A stretch of DNA of 64,000 bases from an uncultured Eubacteriales bacterium (GCA_934501435.1 CAKSTW010000002.1:248001-312000); one strand, 5' to 3'. Positions 25,207 to 34,205 are shown, counted from the first letter of the stretch. The notes: generated by a model not told the origin, from the letters alone. Program-made: numbers and translations.

Positions 25207-26271
25207 TCATTTCGGCAGTTTGACGGTGAAGGTCGACCCCTGTTTTTCTTTGCTGTCGACCGCTATCGAGCCGCCGCAGAGGGTAACTATCGTCAGACAG
25301 AGGGTAAGCCCAAGACCGTTGCCTCCCGATCGGTGAGAAGTGTCTCCCTGATAGAATTTATCGAAAATACGGTATTTCGTCTCTTCGCTCATGCCTATGC
25401 CGTCGTCGGTGATTTTTACCGTAACGAAATTGAGCGTTTCCTCCGCCGAAACGGAGACGTTTCCTCCCTCCGAAACGAATTTCACGGCGTTTCCTATGAT
25501 GTTCGTCCATACCTGTAAGAGCAGCGGTTCGGCGCCGTTATAGGTTATTTCGGGTAGATTTTCAAGATCGAAATTTACGTTTTTCGCGCTCCATTTAGGC
25601 TCGAGCATCAAAATTGCTTCGCGGAGCTGTTCGTCGAGCCTGAAAGTCGTTTTTTCGGGCGGAGTTTTTCTGTTTTCGAGTTTTGAAAGCATTAAAATAT
25701 TGCTTGTAAGATCGGAAAGACGGCGGGTGTTGAAAAGAATTTTCGAGGCGTATTCCCGTCTGTCCTTTTCGGAAAGCGTTTCTTCCTGCAAGAGCGCGGC
25801 GTAGCCCTCTATTGCCGCAAGCGGCGTTTTGAATTCGTGGGAAACGTTTGCGACAAAATCGTCGCGGAGCGTTTCTATCGCCGAAAGCCCCTCGACCATT
25901 TCGTTGAAATTCGTAAAGGTCGTAAAGGTCTCTTCGGAGGTCCTGTCAACGGGAAGTCTGACGGAAAAATCGCCCTTCGCCACTTTTTTTGAGGCTTCCG
26001 AAAGTTTTTCGACGGGGGAAAGAATTTTCCTGTCGACATAAAACGCCAGAAGAGACGCTATCGCAAAACTTATAATGAAAACGAGAAGAACGACGAACAT
26101 TGGGTTCGAAAATATCGGCATAAAGAGGTTGCGGCGATATAAAATTCCGATAAAAACGCCCGAAAGGGCAAGGAAAATAAGCAAAAACAGAAACGTGACG
26201 GAAAGAAAGCGGCTGCGCAGTTTTATATACGGTTTGACTATCCGTTCGTTTTCAACGGGTACCCTGCTCAC
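25207..26271 (-). CDS. Sensor histidine kinase, membrane-sensing type
   Basis: The 354-residue kinase has two membrane helices (about residues 22-46 and 58-79) joined by only about a dozen residues, so there is no room for an outside sensor domain. A HAMP-like linker, the dimerisation domain with phosphoacceptor His145 (NVSHEFKTPLAAIEGY) and an ATPase domain with N, G1 (DDGIGM) and G2 (GNGLGLTLC) boxes follow. The signal is probably sensed in or at the membrane, or through a partner. Translation starts at GTG 26271, overlapping the regulator stop (GTGA). Confidence 0.93.
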   Translation of the reverse strand: MSRVPVENERIVKPYIKLRSRFLSVTFLFLLIFLALSGVFIGILYRRNLFMPIFSNPMFVVLLVFIISFAIASLLAFYVDRKILSPVEKLSEASKKVAKGDFSVRLPVDRTSEETFTTFTNFNEMVEGLSAIETLRDDFVANVSHEFKTPLAAIEGYAALLQEETLSEKDRREYASKILFNTRRLSDLTSNILMLSKLENRKTPPEKTTFRLDEQLREAILMLEPKWSAKNVNFDLENLPEITYNGAEPLLLQVWTNIIGNAVKFVSEGGNVSVSAEETLNFVTVKITDDGIGMSEETKYRIFDKFYQGDTSHRSGGNGLGLTLCLTIVTLCGGSIAVDSKEKQGSTFTVKLPK

Positions 26272-26939
26272 TTTTTCACCGCCTTATATCCGAGCCCGCG
26301 GACGGTCACAATCTCAAAATCGGGGTTGTCGCGGAACCTGTCGCGAAGCCTGTTTATATGTACGTCGACGGTGTGCGCGTCGGTGAAACTGTCAAGCCCC
26401 CAAACGTCGTCCATTATCTGCTGGCGGGTGAAAATGCGGTTCGGGTAAGATATAAGTTTGTAAAGCAGCATAAACTCTTTCTGGGGAAGAGTCTGCGAAG
26501 AATTTTCGGAATATACGGTCAGGGTGTCGTATTCGAGAGTGGTTTTCCCGACCGTCTGTTTTCTTTCGCTGACGCTCTTTGCGCGTCGGAGAAGCGCCCC
26601 TACCCGCAGGACCATTTCGTTTACGTCGACGGGTTTTACCATATAGTCGTCGACTCCCGAAAGAAAGCCTATCTGCTTGTCCCTGAAACTGTCCTTTGCC
26701 GTAATTACAAGCACGGGAAGGGTGCAGTCGCCGTCGCGGAGCGTTTTGACGAATTCAAAACCGTCCATTCCCGGCATCATGACGTCGGTTATGATAAGGT
26801 CGATATATTCATGTTCCATTATATCGAGCGCTTCCTTTGCAAAAGCCGCTCCGAACGGAAGATAACCGTTGCGGGAAAGCACTCTGCAATAAAGCTGCTG
26901 AAGTTCGGCGTCGTCTTCGACTACAAGTATTTTGAACAT
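26268..26939 (-). CDS. OmpR/PhoB-family response regulator
   Basis: The 223-residue protein has a receiver domain (phosphoacceptor Asp52 in LIITDVMMPGMDG, acidic pair E8-D9-D10, Lys in YMVKPVD) and a winged-helix output domain (QKEFMLLYKLISYPNRIFT, then DAHTVDVHINRLRDRF). It is cotranscribed with the kinase downstream. The promoter carries three 11-bp-period direct repeats typical of sites for this family, suggesting positive autoregulation. Targets elsewhere are unknown. Confidence 0.95.
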   Translation of the reverse strand: MFKILVVEDDAELQQLYCRVLSRNGYLPFGAAFAKEALDIMEHEYIDLIITDVMMPGMDGFEFVKTLRDGDCTLPVLVITAKDSFRDKQIGFLSGVDDYMVKPVDVNEMVLRVGALLRRAKSVSERKQTVGKTTLEYDTLTVYSENSSQTLPQKEFMLLYKLISYPNRIFTRQQIMDDVWGLDSFTDAHTVDVHINRLRDRFRDNPDFEIVTVRGLGYKAVKK

Positions 26940-26961
26940 TCGGCTCCCTCCTTTTTACATC

Positions 26962-27010
26962 ATTATACTATCATATTATCAACCGAAAATCAACCGAAAA
27001 TCACCGAAGT
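26962..27010 (-). promoter_or_regulatory. Regulator promoter with 11-bp direct repeats
   Basis: On the plus strand TCAACCGAAAA occurs twice in tandem (26979-26989 and 26990-27000), followed by the degenerate TCACCGAAG. On the minus strand these replace the -35 region of a TATAAT (26967-26962). Tandem repeats at one helical turn overlapping -35 are the layout of PhoB/OmpR-activated promoters. Confidence 0.72.
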
Positions 27011-27087
27011 TTGATTTTGCGGATATTTTTCTTCCGAAAATGCGTGGTAGAATATAAACATAAACTGAAATTCGGACGGTGAAGAAA

Positions 27088-28878
27088 ATGTCAAAAGTCA
27101 TAGGAATAGATCTCGGAACGACGAACTCCTGCGTTGCCGTAATGGAGCAGGGGCAGAGCGTTATAATCCCCAACGAAGTCGGTGAAAGAACGACCCCGTC
27201 GGTCGTAGCGTTTACAAAGGACGGTCAGAGGCTCGTCGGCAAAACCGCGAAAAGACAGGCGGTAATAAACCCCGACAGAACCGTTTCTTCTATAAAAAGA
27301 GATATGGGAACCGACCGCAGAATTACAATAGATTCGAAAAAATATACTCCGCAGGAAATTTCTGCAATGATTTTGCGTAAACTCAAAGCCGACGCGGAAA
27401 ACTATCTCGGCGAACCCGTTTTTGACGCGGTCATAACCGTCCCCGCCTATTTCACCGACGCCCAGCGACAGGCGACAAAGGACGCGGGAACCATCGCGGG
27501 ACTTAACGTAAAGAGAATAATCAACGAACCGACGGCGGCGGCGCTCGCGTACGGGGTCGATAAGGAAGAAGCGCAGAAAATCCTTGTCTACGATCTCGGC
27601 GGCGGCACTTTCGACGTGTCGGTGCTCGATATAAACGGCGGCGTTATCGAAGTTTTGGCGACCGCGGGAAACAACAGGCTCGGCGGCGACGATTTCGACA
27701 ACGTTTTAACCGATTATATTTGCGAAGAATTCAAAAAGCAGACAGGCTGCGACGCGAAAAAGGATATCACCGCGCTCTCAAGAATAAAGGAAGCCGCGGA
27801 AAAGGCGAAAATAGAACTTTCGTCGATGACGCAGACCGAGATAAACCTCCCGTTCTTAATGCAGAAAAAAGACGGACCCGCCCACCTCGAAATGACAATA
27901 ACGCGGGCAAAATTCAATCAGCTGACCTCATATCTCGTCGATGCGACGATGGGACCCGTCAACAGAGCGCTTTCCGACGCGGGACTTATCCCCGCAAACA
28001 TCTCGAAAGTGCTGCTTGTCGGCGGCTCTTCGAGAATTCCGGCGGTTCAGGAGGCGGTAAGAAACCTTATCGGCAAAGAGCCGTTCAAAGGAATAAACCC
28101 CGACGAATGCGTCGCTATGGGAGCGTCTTTGCAGGCGGGAGTTCTGTCGGGAGACATCAAAGGACTTCTGCTTCTTGACGTAACGCCCCTTTCGCTCGGA
28201 ATCGAAACGATGGGCGGGATTTTTTCAAAGATAATCGAAAGAAACACGACCATTCCGATAAAGAAAAGCGATATTTACACCACCGCCGCAAACTTCCAGA
28301 CCTCGGTCGACGTAAAGGTTTTCCAAGGGGAGCGGCAGATGACCGCCGACAATAAACTGCTCGGGGAATTTCACTTAAACGGCATAAAAAGAGCGATGCG
28401 CGGCGTTCCGCAGATAGAGGTCACTTTTGAAATCGACGCGAACGGTATAGTCCACGTCACCGCAAGAGATTTGGGAACGGGCAAAAGTCAGGATATCACG
28501 ATAACCGCTTCGTCCAACCTTTCAAAGGACGAAATAGACCGCGCGATAAAAGATTCGCAGGTCTATGCCGACGAAGACAGAAAGAGAAAAGAAGCGGCGA
28601 ACGCCGAAAACGAGATAGACCAACTTCTTTTCAGGGCGGCAAACGTCTCGAAAAAACTCGATAAGGAAGACAGAAAACGGCTCGACGAAGCCTGCAAAAA
28701 GGCAAGCAGGGCAAAGAAATCGAAGAACCCCTCCGAAAAATCGGAGGCGATAGAGGAACTCGAAAGAATAGTTTCTCAGGCGGAAAATTCGGCAGGCTCG
28801 CAGCCGTCGTCCGATAATTCCTATACCGAGCCCGAAACCCCGTCGCAGGACTACTACGACGCCGACTTCAAGGATTAA
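27088..28878 (+). CDS. dnaK: Hsp70 chaperone DnaK
   Basis: The 596-residue protein starts MSKVIGIDLGTTNSCVAV. The ATPase domain has INEPTAAALAYG and VYDLGGGTFDVSVLD. The substrate domain has LLLDVTPLSLGIETMGG and VFQGERQMTADN. The lid is shorter and ends in a Ser/Pro/Asp-rich tail lacking the EEVD-like end. ATG 27088 is preferred over GTG 27079. Unlike the usual hrcA-grpE-dnaK-dnaJ order, the neighbours are a DUF5685 protein, a divergent J-domain protein and a zinc-ribbon membrane protein. No CIRCE repeat was seen upstream. It may be a second, specialised DnaK; whether a canonical copy exists cannot be told here. Confidence 0.92.
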   Translation: MSKVIGIDLGTTNSCVAVMEQGQSVIIPNEVGERTTPSVVAFTKDGQRLVGKTAKRQAVINPDRTVSSIKRDMGTDRRITIDSKKYTPQEISAMILRKLKADAENYLGEPVFDAVITVPAYFTDAQRQATKDAGTIAGLNVKRIINEPTAAALAYGVDKEEAQKILVYDLGGGTFDVSVLDINGGVIEVLATAGNNRLGGDDFDNVLTDYICEEFKKQTGCDAKKDITALSRIKEAAEKAKIELSSMTQTEINLPFLMQKKDGPAHLEMTITRAKFNQLTSYLVDATMGPVNRALSDAGLIPANISKVLLVGGSSRIPAVQEAVRNLIGKEPFKGINPDECVAMGASLQAGVLSGDIKGLLLLDVTPLSLGIETMGGIFSKIIERNTTIPIKKSDIYTTAANFQTSVDVKVFQGERQMTADNKLLGEFHLNGIKRAMRGVPQIEVTFEIDANGIVHVTARDLGTGKSQDITITASSNLSKDEIDRAIKDSQVYADEDRKRKEAANAENEIDQLLFRAANVSKKLDKEDRKRLDEACKKASRAKKSKNPSEKSEAIEELERIVSQAENSAGSQPSSDNSYTEPETPSQDYYDADFKD

Positions 28879-28879
28879 A

Positions 28880-29701
28880 ATGTTCGGATATATTCTCGCC
28901 GATTCGTCTCTTCTTTCAAAGGAAGACTCGAAAAAATACAGGGCGTATTACTGCGGACTCTGCCGCTCGCTCAGAGACAACTGCGGAAAAATTTCAAGGA
29001 TAACTTTAAGTTACGACTTGACTTTTCTTTCGGTCGTGCTGTCGGCTCTTTATAAAAAGACCGATACCGAAAAAACGCGCAGATGCTTTCTGCACCCGTT
29101 TCCGTCTTTTTTGTCGGTGGAAAACGAATTTTCGGAATACTCCGCGTATATGAACGTCATGCTTTCGTATTATAAGTTTCTCGACGACTGGCACGACGAC
29201 AAAAACCGGATCGCGCTCGCGGAAGCGAAAATTTTCGAAAAAGCGGTGAAAAAAGCCGAAGAAAAGTTCCCGCGGCAGTGCAAAGTGACAAGAGACCGCC
29301 TTGCCGAAATTTCCGCCGCCGAAAACGCCGATTGCTTAAACCCCGATATCCCGTCGGGACTTTTCGGGGATATCATGGGCGAAATTTTCGCGATGAAAGA
29401 AGACGAAAACCGCGAAAAACTCTTCCGTTTCGGTTCGGCTCTCGGAAAATATGTTTACACCGTCGACGCGATATGCGACTTAAAAAGCGACATAAAAAAA
29501 CAGCGCTATAACCCGCTTCGTCTCTGCGACAGCGGCAGTTTCGACGACACCGTTTCCCTTTTGATGGCGGACGTCGTTTCGGCTTACGCCGCTTTGGGTA
29601 TAAAAGAAGAAAAAAACATAATCGAAAACGTTCTGTTTTCGGGAATTTTATTAAAATACAAAGCTTTCGGGAGGAAGAAAAATGGCACAGGACCCTTATA
29701 A
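28880..29701 (+). CDS. DUF5685 family protein
   Basis: The 273-residue, mostly helical protein starts MFGYILADSSLLS and contains YYCGLCRSLRDNCG (Cys25, Cys28) and a Cys pair later, possibly binding metal. DWHDD and YTVDAICDLKSDIKKQRYNPL have the look of acidic helical pockets. It matches the pattern I associate with DUF5685, of unknown function. It starts 2 bp after dnaK and its 3' end overlaps the J-domain gene by 20 bp, so the three are translationally coupled, arguing for a joint role. Confidence 0.72.
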   Translation: MFGYILADSSLLSKEDSKKYRAYYCGLCRSLRDNCGKISRITLSYDLTFLSVVLSALYKKTDTEKTRRCFLHPFPSFLSVENEFSEYSAYMNVMLSYYKFLDDWHDDKNRIALAEAKIFEKAVKKAEEKFPRQCKVTRDRLAEISAAENADCLNPDIPSGLFGDIMGEIFAMKEDENREKLFRFGSALGKYVYTVDAICDLKSDIKKQRYNPLRLCDSGSFDDTVSLLMADVVSAYAALGIKEEKNIIENVLFSGILLKYKAFGRKKNGTGPL

Positions 29702-30500
29702 GGTACTCGGTGTTCCGTACGGGGCAAGCGACGAGGAAGTCACAAAGGCATACCGCCGCCTTGCGAAAAAATATCACCCCGACTTAAATCCGAACGACCC
29801 GGAAGCCGCAAAGAAAATGAGCGAGATAAACGCTGCTTACGAACAGATAAAAAGCGGAAAAGCAACGCAGCAGACGTTTTACGGAAATCCGTACGGCAAC
29901 CCCTACGGTTCTTACGGTGGCTCGACCGGCGGTCGGACCTACGGAAACGGACAGGATGACCCGTTCGGCGGATTTGATTTCGGAGGGTTCGGACCGTTCG
30001 GCGGCTATTATACGACTTACACGAACCGCGAACGCTCTCCTTTTGACACCGTAAGACACTATATAAGAAACGGGGCTTACGCCGAGGCTCTCAACGTCCT
30101 TGCGGGAATAACCGACAGGACGGCGGAATGGTATTATTATTCGGCGATAGCAAACTATAATACGGGAAACAAAGTAACCGCCCTTTCCCACGCGAAGACC
30201 GCAGTTCAGATGGAGCCGACAAACGCCGAATACAAACGTGTTCTCGACCTTATTTCGTCGGGCGGCAGGGTTTACGGTCAGGACAGCCGCAGTTACGGCG
30301 GACGCTCCCGCGGATTTAACCTTACGACCTGCTGTCTTTTCTGGTTTATCGCGCAGATGATCTGTTCCTGCTTCTGCCGAAGCCCGTTCGGGTTCTTCTT
30401 TATCAAAAACGATACTCCCGACACGAAGACCGTAAGCGTTTCGTCCGAACAGAAATACGAAAGTCCGGCAAAAATAGATTTAGGTGAAGATTATGTATAA
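29682..30500 (+). CDS. J-domain protein with TPR-like region and Cys-rich hydrophobic segment
   Basis: The 272-residue protein has an N-terminal J-domain (residues 4-62) with the HPD motif at 32-34, which stimulates DnaK ATPase. A Gly/Tyr/Phe-rich linker follows (about 66-120), then helical repeats (HYIRNGAYAEALNVLAGI, SHAKTAVQMEPTNAEY) like TPRs. A short hydrophobic Cys-rich stretch (TTCCLFWFIAQMICSCFC, about 215-235) may be membrane-inserted or acylated. It lacks the zinc fingers and C-terminal domains of canonical DnaJ. It should deliver DnaK to a particular client or to the membrane. Confidence 0.85.
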   Translation: MAQDPYKVLGVPYGASDEEVTKAYRRLAKKYHPDLNPNDPEAAKKMSEINAAYEQIKSGKATQQTFYGNPYGNPYGSYGGSTGGRTYGNGQDDPFGGFDFGGFGPFGGYYTTYTNRERSPFDTVRHYIRNGAYAEALNVLAGITDRTAEWYYYSAIANYNTGNKVTALSHAKTAVQMEPTNAEYKRVLDLISSGGRVYGQDSRSYGGRSRGFNLTTCCLFWFIAQMICSCFCRSPFGFFFIKNDTPDTKTVSVSSEQKYESPAKIDLGEDYV

Positions 30501-30897
30501 ATTCAAAATGTGGCTCATGCGTTTCATGTCGGGAAGATACGGCGGCGATAACTTAAATAAAGCCCTCTTCTGGCTCTATTTTATTCTGCTCGTTCTCAAT
30601 CTTTTTTTGAGAAGCATGACAGTGATGGCTCTCGAACTTATCGTCATTTTCCTTTACTTTTTCCGTATGCTTTCGCGGAATATCGCAAAACGCCAGAGCG
30701 AAAACTATAAATATTCGGTCGTGAAAGGAAAGGTCGTTTCTTTCTTTTCGGGAATAAAAAACCGTTTCCGCGACAGAAAGACCCACGTTTATCGTAAATG
30801 CCCGAATTGCAAAGCGAAACTGCGCCTGCCGAGAAGAAAAGGCACGCATACCTGCTGCTGTCCGCGCTGCAAAAAGGACTTTACCGTCAAAATCTGA
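30493..30897 (+). CDS. Small membrane protein with C-terminal zinc ribbon
   Basis: The 134-residue protein has two hydrophobic helices (about residues 22-42 and 44-60), a basic linker, and a C-terminal CPNCKAKLRLPRRKGTHTCC-CPRC zinc-ribbon-like motif. ATG 30493 overlaps the end of the J-domain gene (8 bp) and follows TAGGTGAAG. It completes the DnaK operon. It could anchor the chaperone team at the membrane; this is inferred from position only. Confidence 0.72.
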   Translation: MYKFKMWLMRFMSGRYGGDNLNKALFWLYFILLVLNLFLRSMTVMALELIVIFLYFFRMLSRNIAKRQSENYKYSVVKGKVVSFFSGIKNRFRDRKTHVYRKCPNCKAKLRLPRRKGTHTCCCPRCKKDFTVKI

Positions 30898-30938
30898 TTA
30901 CTCCCTCCATATTTTTTCCATAAAATCCTCTCCTGAGG

Positions 30939-30976
30939 AAAAAACAGCCGTTCAAAAGAACGGCTGTTTTGTTTAT
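30939..30976. terminator. Bidirectional terminator between the DnaK operon and argS
   Basis: AAAACAGCCGTTC-AAAA-GAACGGCTGTTTT, perfect 13-bp stem with T-runs on both strands. Confidence 0.92.
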
Positions 30977-31017
30977 TTGATTTTCGGCACAAAGTCCGGG
31001 CGTTTTTACATTCTCTT

Positions 31018-32778
31018 TTACATATTCTCAACCGAATCTATCGCCAGAACGTCAAGATGTTTCAATATCATTCTGCGGGTCATAAGGCAGAGGGAAAGCC
31101 ACGATTTTTTCTTTTCTTCGTCCTTTTCGTCGATTATGCGGTTATCGTGGTAGAATTTCGAAAAGGCGGCGGCTATCTGATAAACGCTGTCGCAGATATA
31201 GTTCGGGGCTTTTTCTCTTAATGCGACGGAGAAAGCCTCTCCCGCAAGCATGATTTTCAGGGCAAGCGCTCTTTCGCTTTCGGAATAAAGCGTCACGGGC
31301 GAAATTTCGCCGTCGAGGGAAAGTCCCGATTTTTTCAGAATTGAATTTATACGGGTGACGGTGTAAAGAATATAAGTACCCGTTTTTCCTTCAAACGCAA
31401 GGAATTTATCAAGGTCAAAAATATAATTTTTCGTTCTCTGGTTTATAAGGTCGCCGAATTTGACGGCGGCAATGCCTACGGCGGCGGCGGTCTTTTCCTT
31501 TTCTTCGTCCGACGCTTCTTTGAGATACGCCGACTCTTCGAGTTTTTCTTTTGCCGCCTGTTTTGCGGTCGAAAGCAGATCCTCGAGTTTCATAACGCCG
31601 CCTTCGCGGGTCTTATAGGGTTTGCCGTCCTTGCCGTTCATCGTTCCGAAACCGAGAAATTCGAGTTCCGCGTCGGTAAGCCCCGCCTTTTTGGCGCAGC
31701 GGAAGACCTGCGTGAAATGCAGTTCCTGACGGGTGTCGACAACATACCATATCTTGTCGGGCGCAAAGTCCTTTTCACGCTGGATTATCGTCGCAAGGTC
31801 GGTCGTCGAATAAAGGTTTGAGTTGTCCGATTTCTTGATTATGATAGGAGCAACGGGAGCCTTGTCGGTCTCTTCTTCGAGGTCGACTATCATCGCGCCT
31901 TCGCTTTCGTGCATGAGGTGTTTTTCGTTAAGGCGACTGACAAGTTCGTCGACGTATTTATCGGCGTCGCTTTCGCCGTACCAATATTCGAAACCGACGT
32001 TCAGTTTTTCGTAGTTTTTCTTTAAGTCTGCGACCGAAACGCGCATTATCTCTTTCCAGAGGGCGATATATCCGGGTCTGCCGTTCTGCAGGTCAAAAGT
32101 CGCTTTCTGAGCCTCTTTTTTATATTCTTCGTCCTCTTTGCTTCTTTTGCTTGCAAAGGGATATACTTCGCTCAAAAGTTCGGGAGTAAGGGTCGGAACG
32201 GGGTCTCCGTCCTTAAAATCTTCCGAAAAACATTTTTCTTCGGGCAGACGTTTTGAAAGTTCGGTGATGACAAGACCTATCTGCAAACCCCAGTCGCCGA
32301 GGTGGATATCTCCGAGAGCATTGTATCCCGACGCTTTTGCGAGCCTTTTTATGCTTTCGCCGATTATCGCGGAGCGGAGATGCCCTATATGCAGGGGTTT
32401 TGCGACGTTCGGTCCGCCGTAGTCGATAACGACGGTCTTTCCTTTTCCGACCTGCGAGACCGACAGGTTTTCGTCGGCATAAATTTCTCCGAGAAGTCCG
32501 GACATATATTCCGATGTCAAAGTCAAGTTTATAAAGCCGGGGTTTGCGACTTCGGCTTTTTCAAAGCGGCTGTCCGCAGAAAGGATTTCCGCGACTTCTC
32601 CCGCTATCTTAAAGGGGGCTTTTCTGTAAAGTTTAGCTCCGTCGAAAGCGCCGTTGCACTGGAACTGACAGAGGTCTTCCCTGTCTGAAACGGTCACTCT
32701 TCCGAGGTTTTTGTCGTATCCGCATTTTTCGAACGCCGCGGCGACGATCTGCCCTAACTTTTCTGTAATGGTATTCAT
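31018..32778 (-). CDS. argS: Arginyl-tRNA synthetase
   Basis: The 586-residue class I synthetase shows the HIGH-type motif NVAKPLHIGHLRSAIIGES and the Arg-specific DYGGPNVAKPLH context. The C-terminal anticodon-binding helices end LAIDSVENM. It charges tRNA-Arg. The start at 32778 (MNTITEKLGQIVAAAFEKCG) follows GGGGAAG; the open frame extends 62 codons further, but that part covers the promoter. The leader is only about 30 bases, so no T-box is present. Confidence 0.97.
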   Translation of the reverse strand: MNTITEKLGQIVAAAFEKCGYDKNLGRVTVSDREDLCQFQCNGAFDGAKLYRKAPFKIAGEVAEILSADSRFEKAEVANPGFINLTLTSEYMSGLLGEIYADENLSVSQVGKGKTVVIDYGGPNVAKPLHIGHLRSAIIGESIKRLAKASGYNALGDIHLGDWGLQIGLVITELSKRLPEEKCFSEDFKDGDPVPTLTPELLSEVYPFASKRSKEDEEYKKEAQKATFDLQNGRPGYIALWKEIMRVSVADLKKNYEKLNVGFEYWYGESDADKYVDELVSRLNEKHLMHESEGAMIVDLEEETDKAPVAPIIIKKSDNSNLYSTTDLATIIQREKDFAPDKIWYVVDTRQELHFTQVFRCAKKAGLTDAELEFLGFGTMNGKDGKPYKTREGGVMKLEDLLSTAKQAAKEKLEESAYLKEASDEEKEKTAAAVGIAAVKFGDLINQRTKNYIFDLDKFLAFEGKTGTYILYTVTRINSILKKSGLSLDGEISPVTLYSESERALALKIMLAGEAFSVALREKAPNYICDSVYQIAAAFSKFYHDNRIIDEKDEEKKKSWLSLCLMTRRMILKHLDVLAIDSVENM

Positions 32779-32811
32779 TAAAACTTCCCCTTTATATAAT
32801 ATATCCTTGTA

Positions 32812-32870
32812 ATTATAGCAAAATAACGGGCGTTTGTCAATTGACACGATACCAAGTTTTATGATATTAT
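32812..32870. promoter_or_regulatory. Divergent promoters of argS and tcdA sharing a palindromic -35 pair
   Basis: Minus strand: TTGACA (32840-32835), 17 bp, TATAAT (32817-32812). Plus strand: TTGACA (32841-32846), 18 bp, TATTAT (32865-32870). The two -35 hexamers abut as the palindrome TGTCAATTGACA, so only one polymerase can bind at a time. Confidence 0.85.
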
Positions 32871-32945
32871 AATAGGCAGAGAAAAAAGCCTGTATCGGGC
32901 GATAAAAGTCCGATTTTTCTCTGCCGAAGATAAGGAGAGACACAA

Positions 32946-33698
32946 ATGATAAACAGATTTTCAAGAACCGAAATGCTTTTGGGCGACGCGGTAAAAGATT
33001 TCAGAAACCGCCACGTCGCGGTCTTCGGCGTCGGCGGCGTCGGCGGACATCTTATCCTGTCGCTCGTCCGCTGCGGAATAGGCAAAATCACCGTCGTCGA
33101 TAACGACGTCGTTTCGGTAACGAACATAAACCGTCAGGCGGTCGCCTTTACTTCGACCGTCGGGCAAAAAAAGGTCGACGTCATCGAAAAAATCGCCAAG
33201 GATATAAACCCCGACGTCGAAATTATAAAAAAGGGGATATTTTTCTCGGAAGAAACGCTCGGAGAATTTGATTTCGACAGTTACGATTACGTCGCCGACG
33301 CAATCGACAGCGTGACGTCGAAACTGCTGCTTGCAAAGGTCTGCTGCGAAAAGGGTATCCCCGAAATTTCTTCGATGGGAACGGGAAACAAACTCGACCC
33401 CGAACGTTTTACGATTTCGGATATTTCAAAGACGTCGGTCTGTCCTTTGGCAAAGGTCATGCGGCGGGAACTGAAAAAACGCGGAATAAAAAAACTGCAG
33501 GTCCTCTGGTCGGACGAAGAACCGATAAAACCGCGCCCGTCGGAAGAAAAGACCGAAAAAAGGCAGACGCCCGGAAGCATTGCGTTCTGCCCCGCGACGG
33601 CAGGGCTTCTGATTTCGGGAAAAATCATAAGAGACCTCGCAAAAAAGGCTGCCGAAACGCCGTTTTTGCAGAATGACGGAGGAGAGACTTTTATATGA
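32946..33698 (+). CDS. tcdA: tRNA threonylcarbamoyladenosine dehydratase
   Basis: The 250-residue E1-like protein has the nucleotide-binding VAVFGVGGVGGHLILSLVRCG, the conserved NINRQ, and a Cys-containing KTSVCPLAKVMRRELKKRGI near the active site. It matches TcdA/CsdL rather than ThiF or MoeB, lacking their zinc Cys pairs. It converts t6A37 in tRNA to the cyclic ct6A form using ATP. The start follows AAGGAGA. Its stop overlaps the next start by four bases. Confidence 0.92.
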   Translation: MINRFSRTEMLLGDAVKDFRNRHVAVFGVGGVGGHLILSLVRCGIGKITVVDNDVVSVTNINRQAVAFTSTVGQKKVDVIEKIAKDINPDVEIIKKGIFFSEETLGEFDFDSYDYVADAIDSVTSKLLLAKVCCEKGIPEISSMGTGNKLDPERFTISDISKTSVCPLAKVMRRELKKRGIKKLQVLWSDEEPIKPRPSEEKTEKRQTPGSIAFCPATAGLLISGKIIRDLAKKAAETPFLQNDGGETFI

Positions 33699-34201
33699 AA
33701 GAAAACAGAAAATTATTAAAAGAAGTATTAAAAGACATCAAACACGACATGACCGACGAAGAGGTTTTGGCGCTTCTTGCGGACAGTAAAATTTCGGCGC
33801 GCCCCGAAAATCCGAAACCGACTTTCGGACAGAAAGCCGCCGACGCCATTGCGAAGTTCGCGGGGAGCTGGGCGTTCATTTTTTCCTTTACCGGCGTACT
33901 TATTCTGTGGATGGCTGCAAACGCTCTGCTTGCGTCAAAAGCGTTCGACCCGTATCCTTTCATACTTCTCAATCTTGTTCTTTCCTGCATTGCGGCAATT
34001 CAGGCGCCTCTTATCATGATGAGCCAGAACAGGCAGGAGGAAAAAGACCGCCGCCGCGCCGAAAACGATTATAAAGTCAATCTGAAGACCGAAATCATGA
34101 TAGAGGATCTTTATGACAAAGTCAATATAATACTTGCAAAGCAGACGGAACTTGAGAAAAAGATAAAAGATGATGAACGGTCGCGTTCTTCTGCGGAATA
34201 A
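33695..34201 (+). CDS. DUF1003 membrane protein
   Basis: The 168-residue protein has FGQKAADAIAKFAGSWAFIF, two membrane helices (about 58-77 and 88-110) separated by the acidic/aromatic loop KAFDPYPFILLNLVLS, the DUF1003 signature, then QAPLIMMSQNRQEEKDRRRA. The C-terminal tail is a charged helix, probably coiled. The family function is unsettled. It is translationally coupled to tcdA (ATGA overlap). Confidence 0.85.
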   Translation: MKENRKLLKEVLKDIKHDMTDEEVLALLADSKISARPENPKPTFGQKAADAIAKFAGSWAFIFSFTGVLILWMAANALLASKAFDPYPFILLNLVLSCIAAIQAPLIMMSQNRQEEKDRRRAENDYKVNLKTEIMIEDLYDKVNIILAKQTELEKKIKDDERSRSSAE

Positions 34202-34205
34202 TACG

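Noticed and set aside
26940..27087. CIRCE (HrcA) element before dnaK.
   Set aside because: The TTAGCACTC-N9-GAGTGCTAA repeat is absent; only the 11-bp repeats of the regulator promoter were seen.
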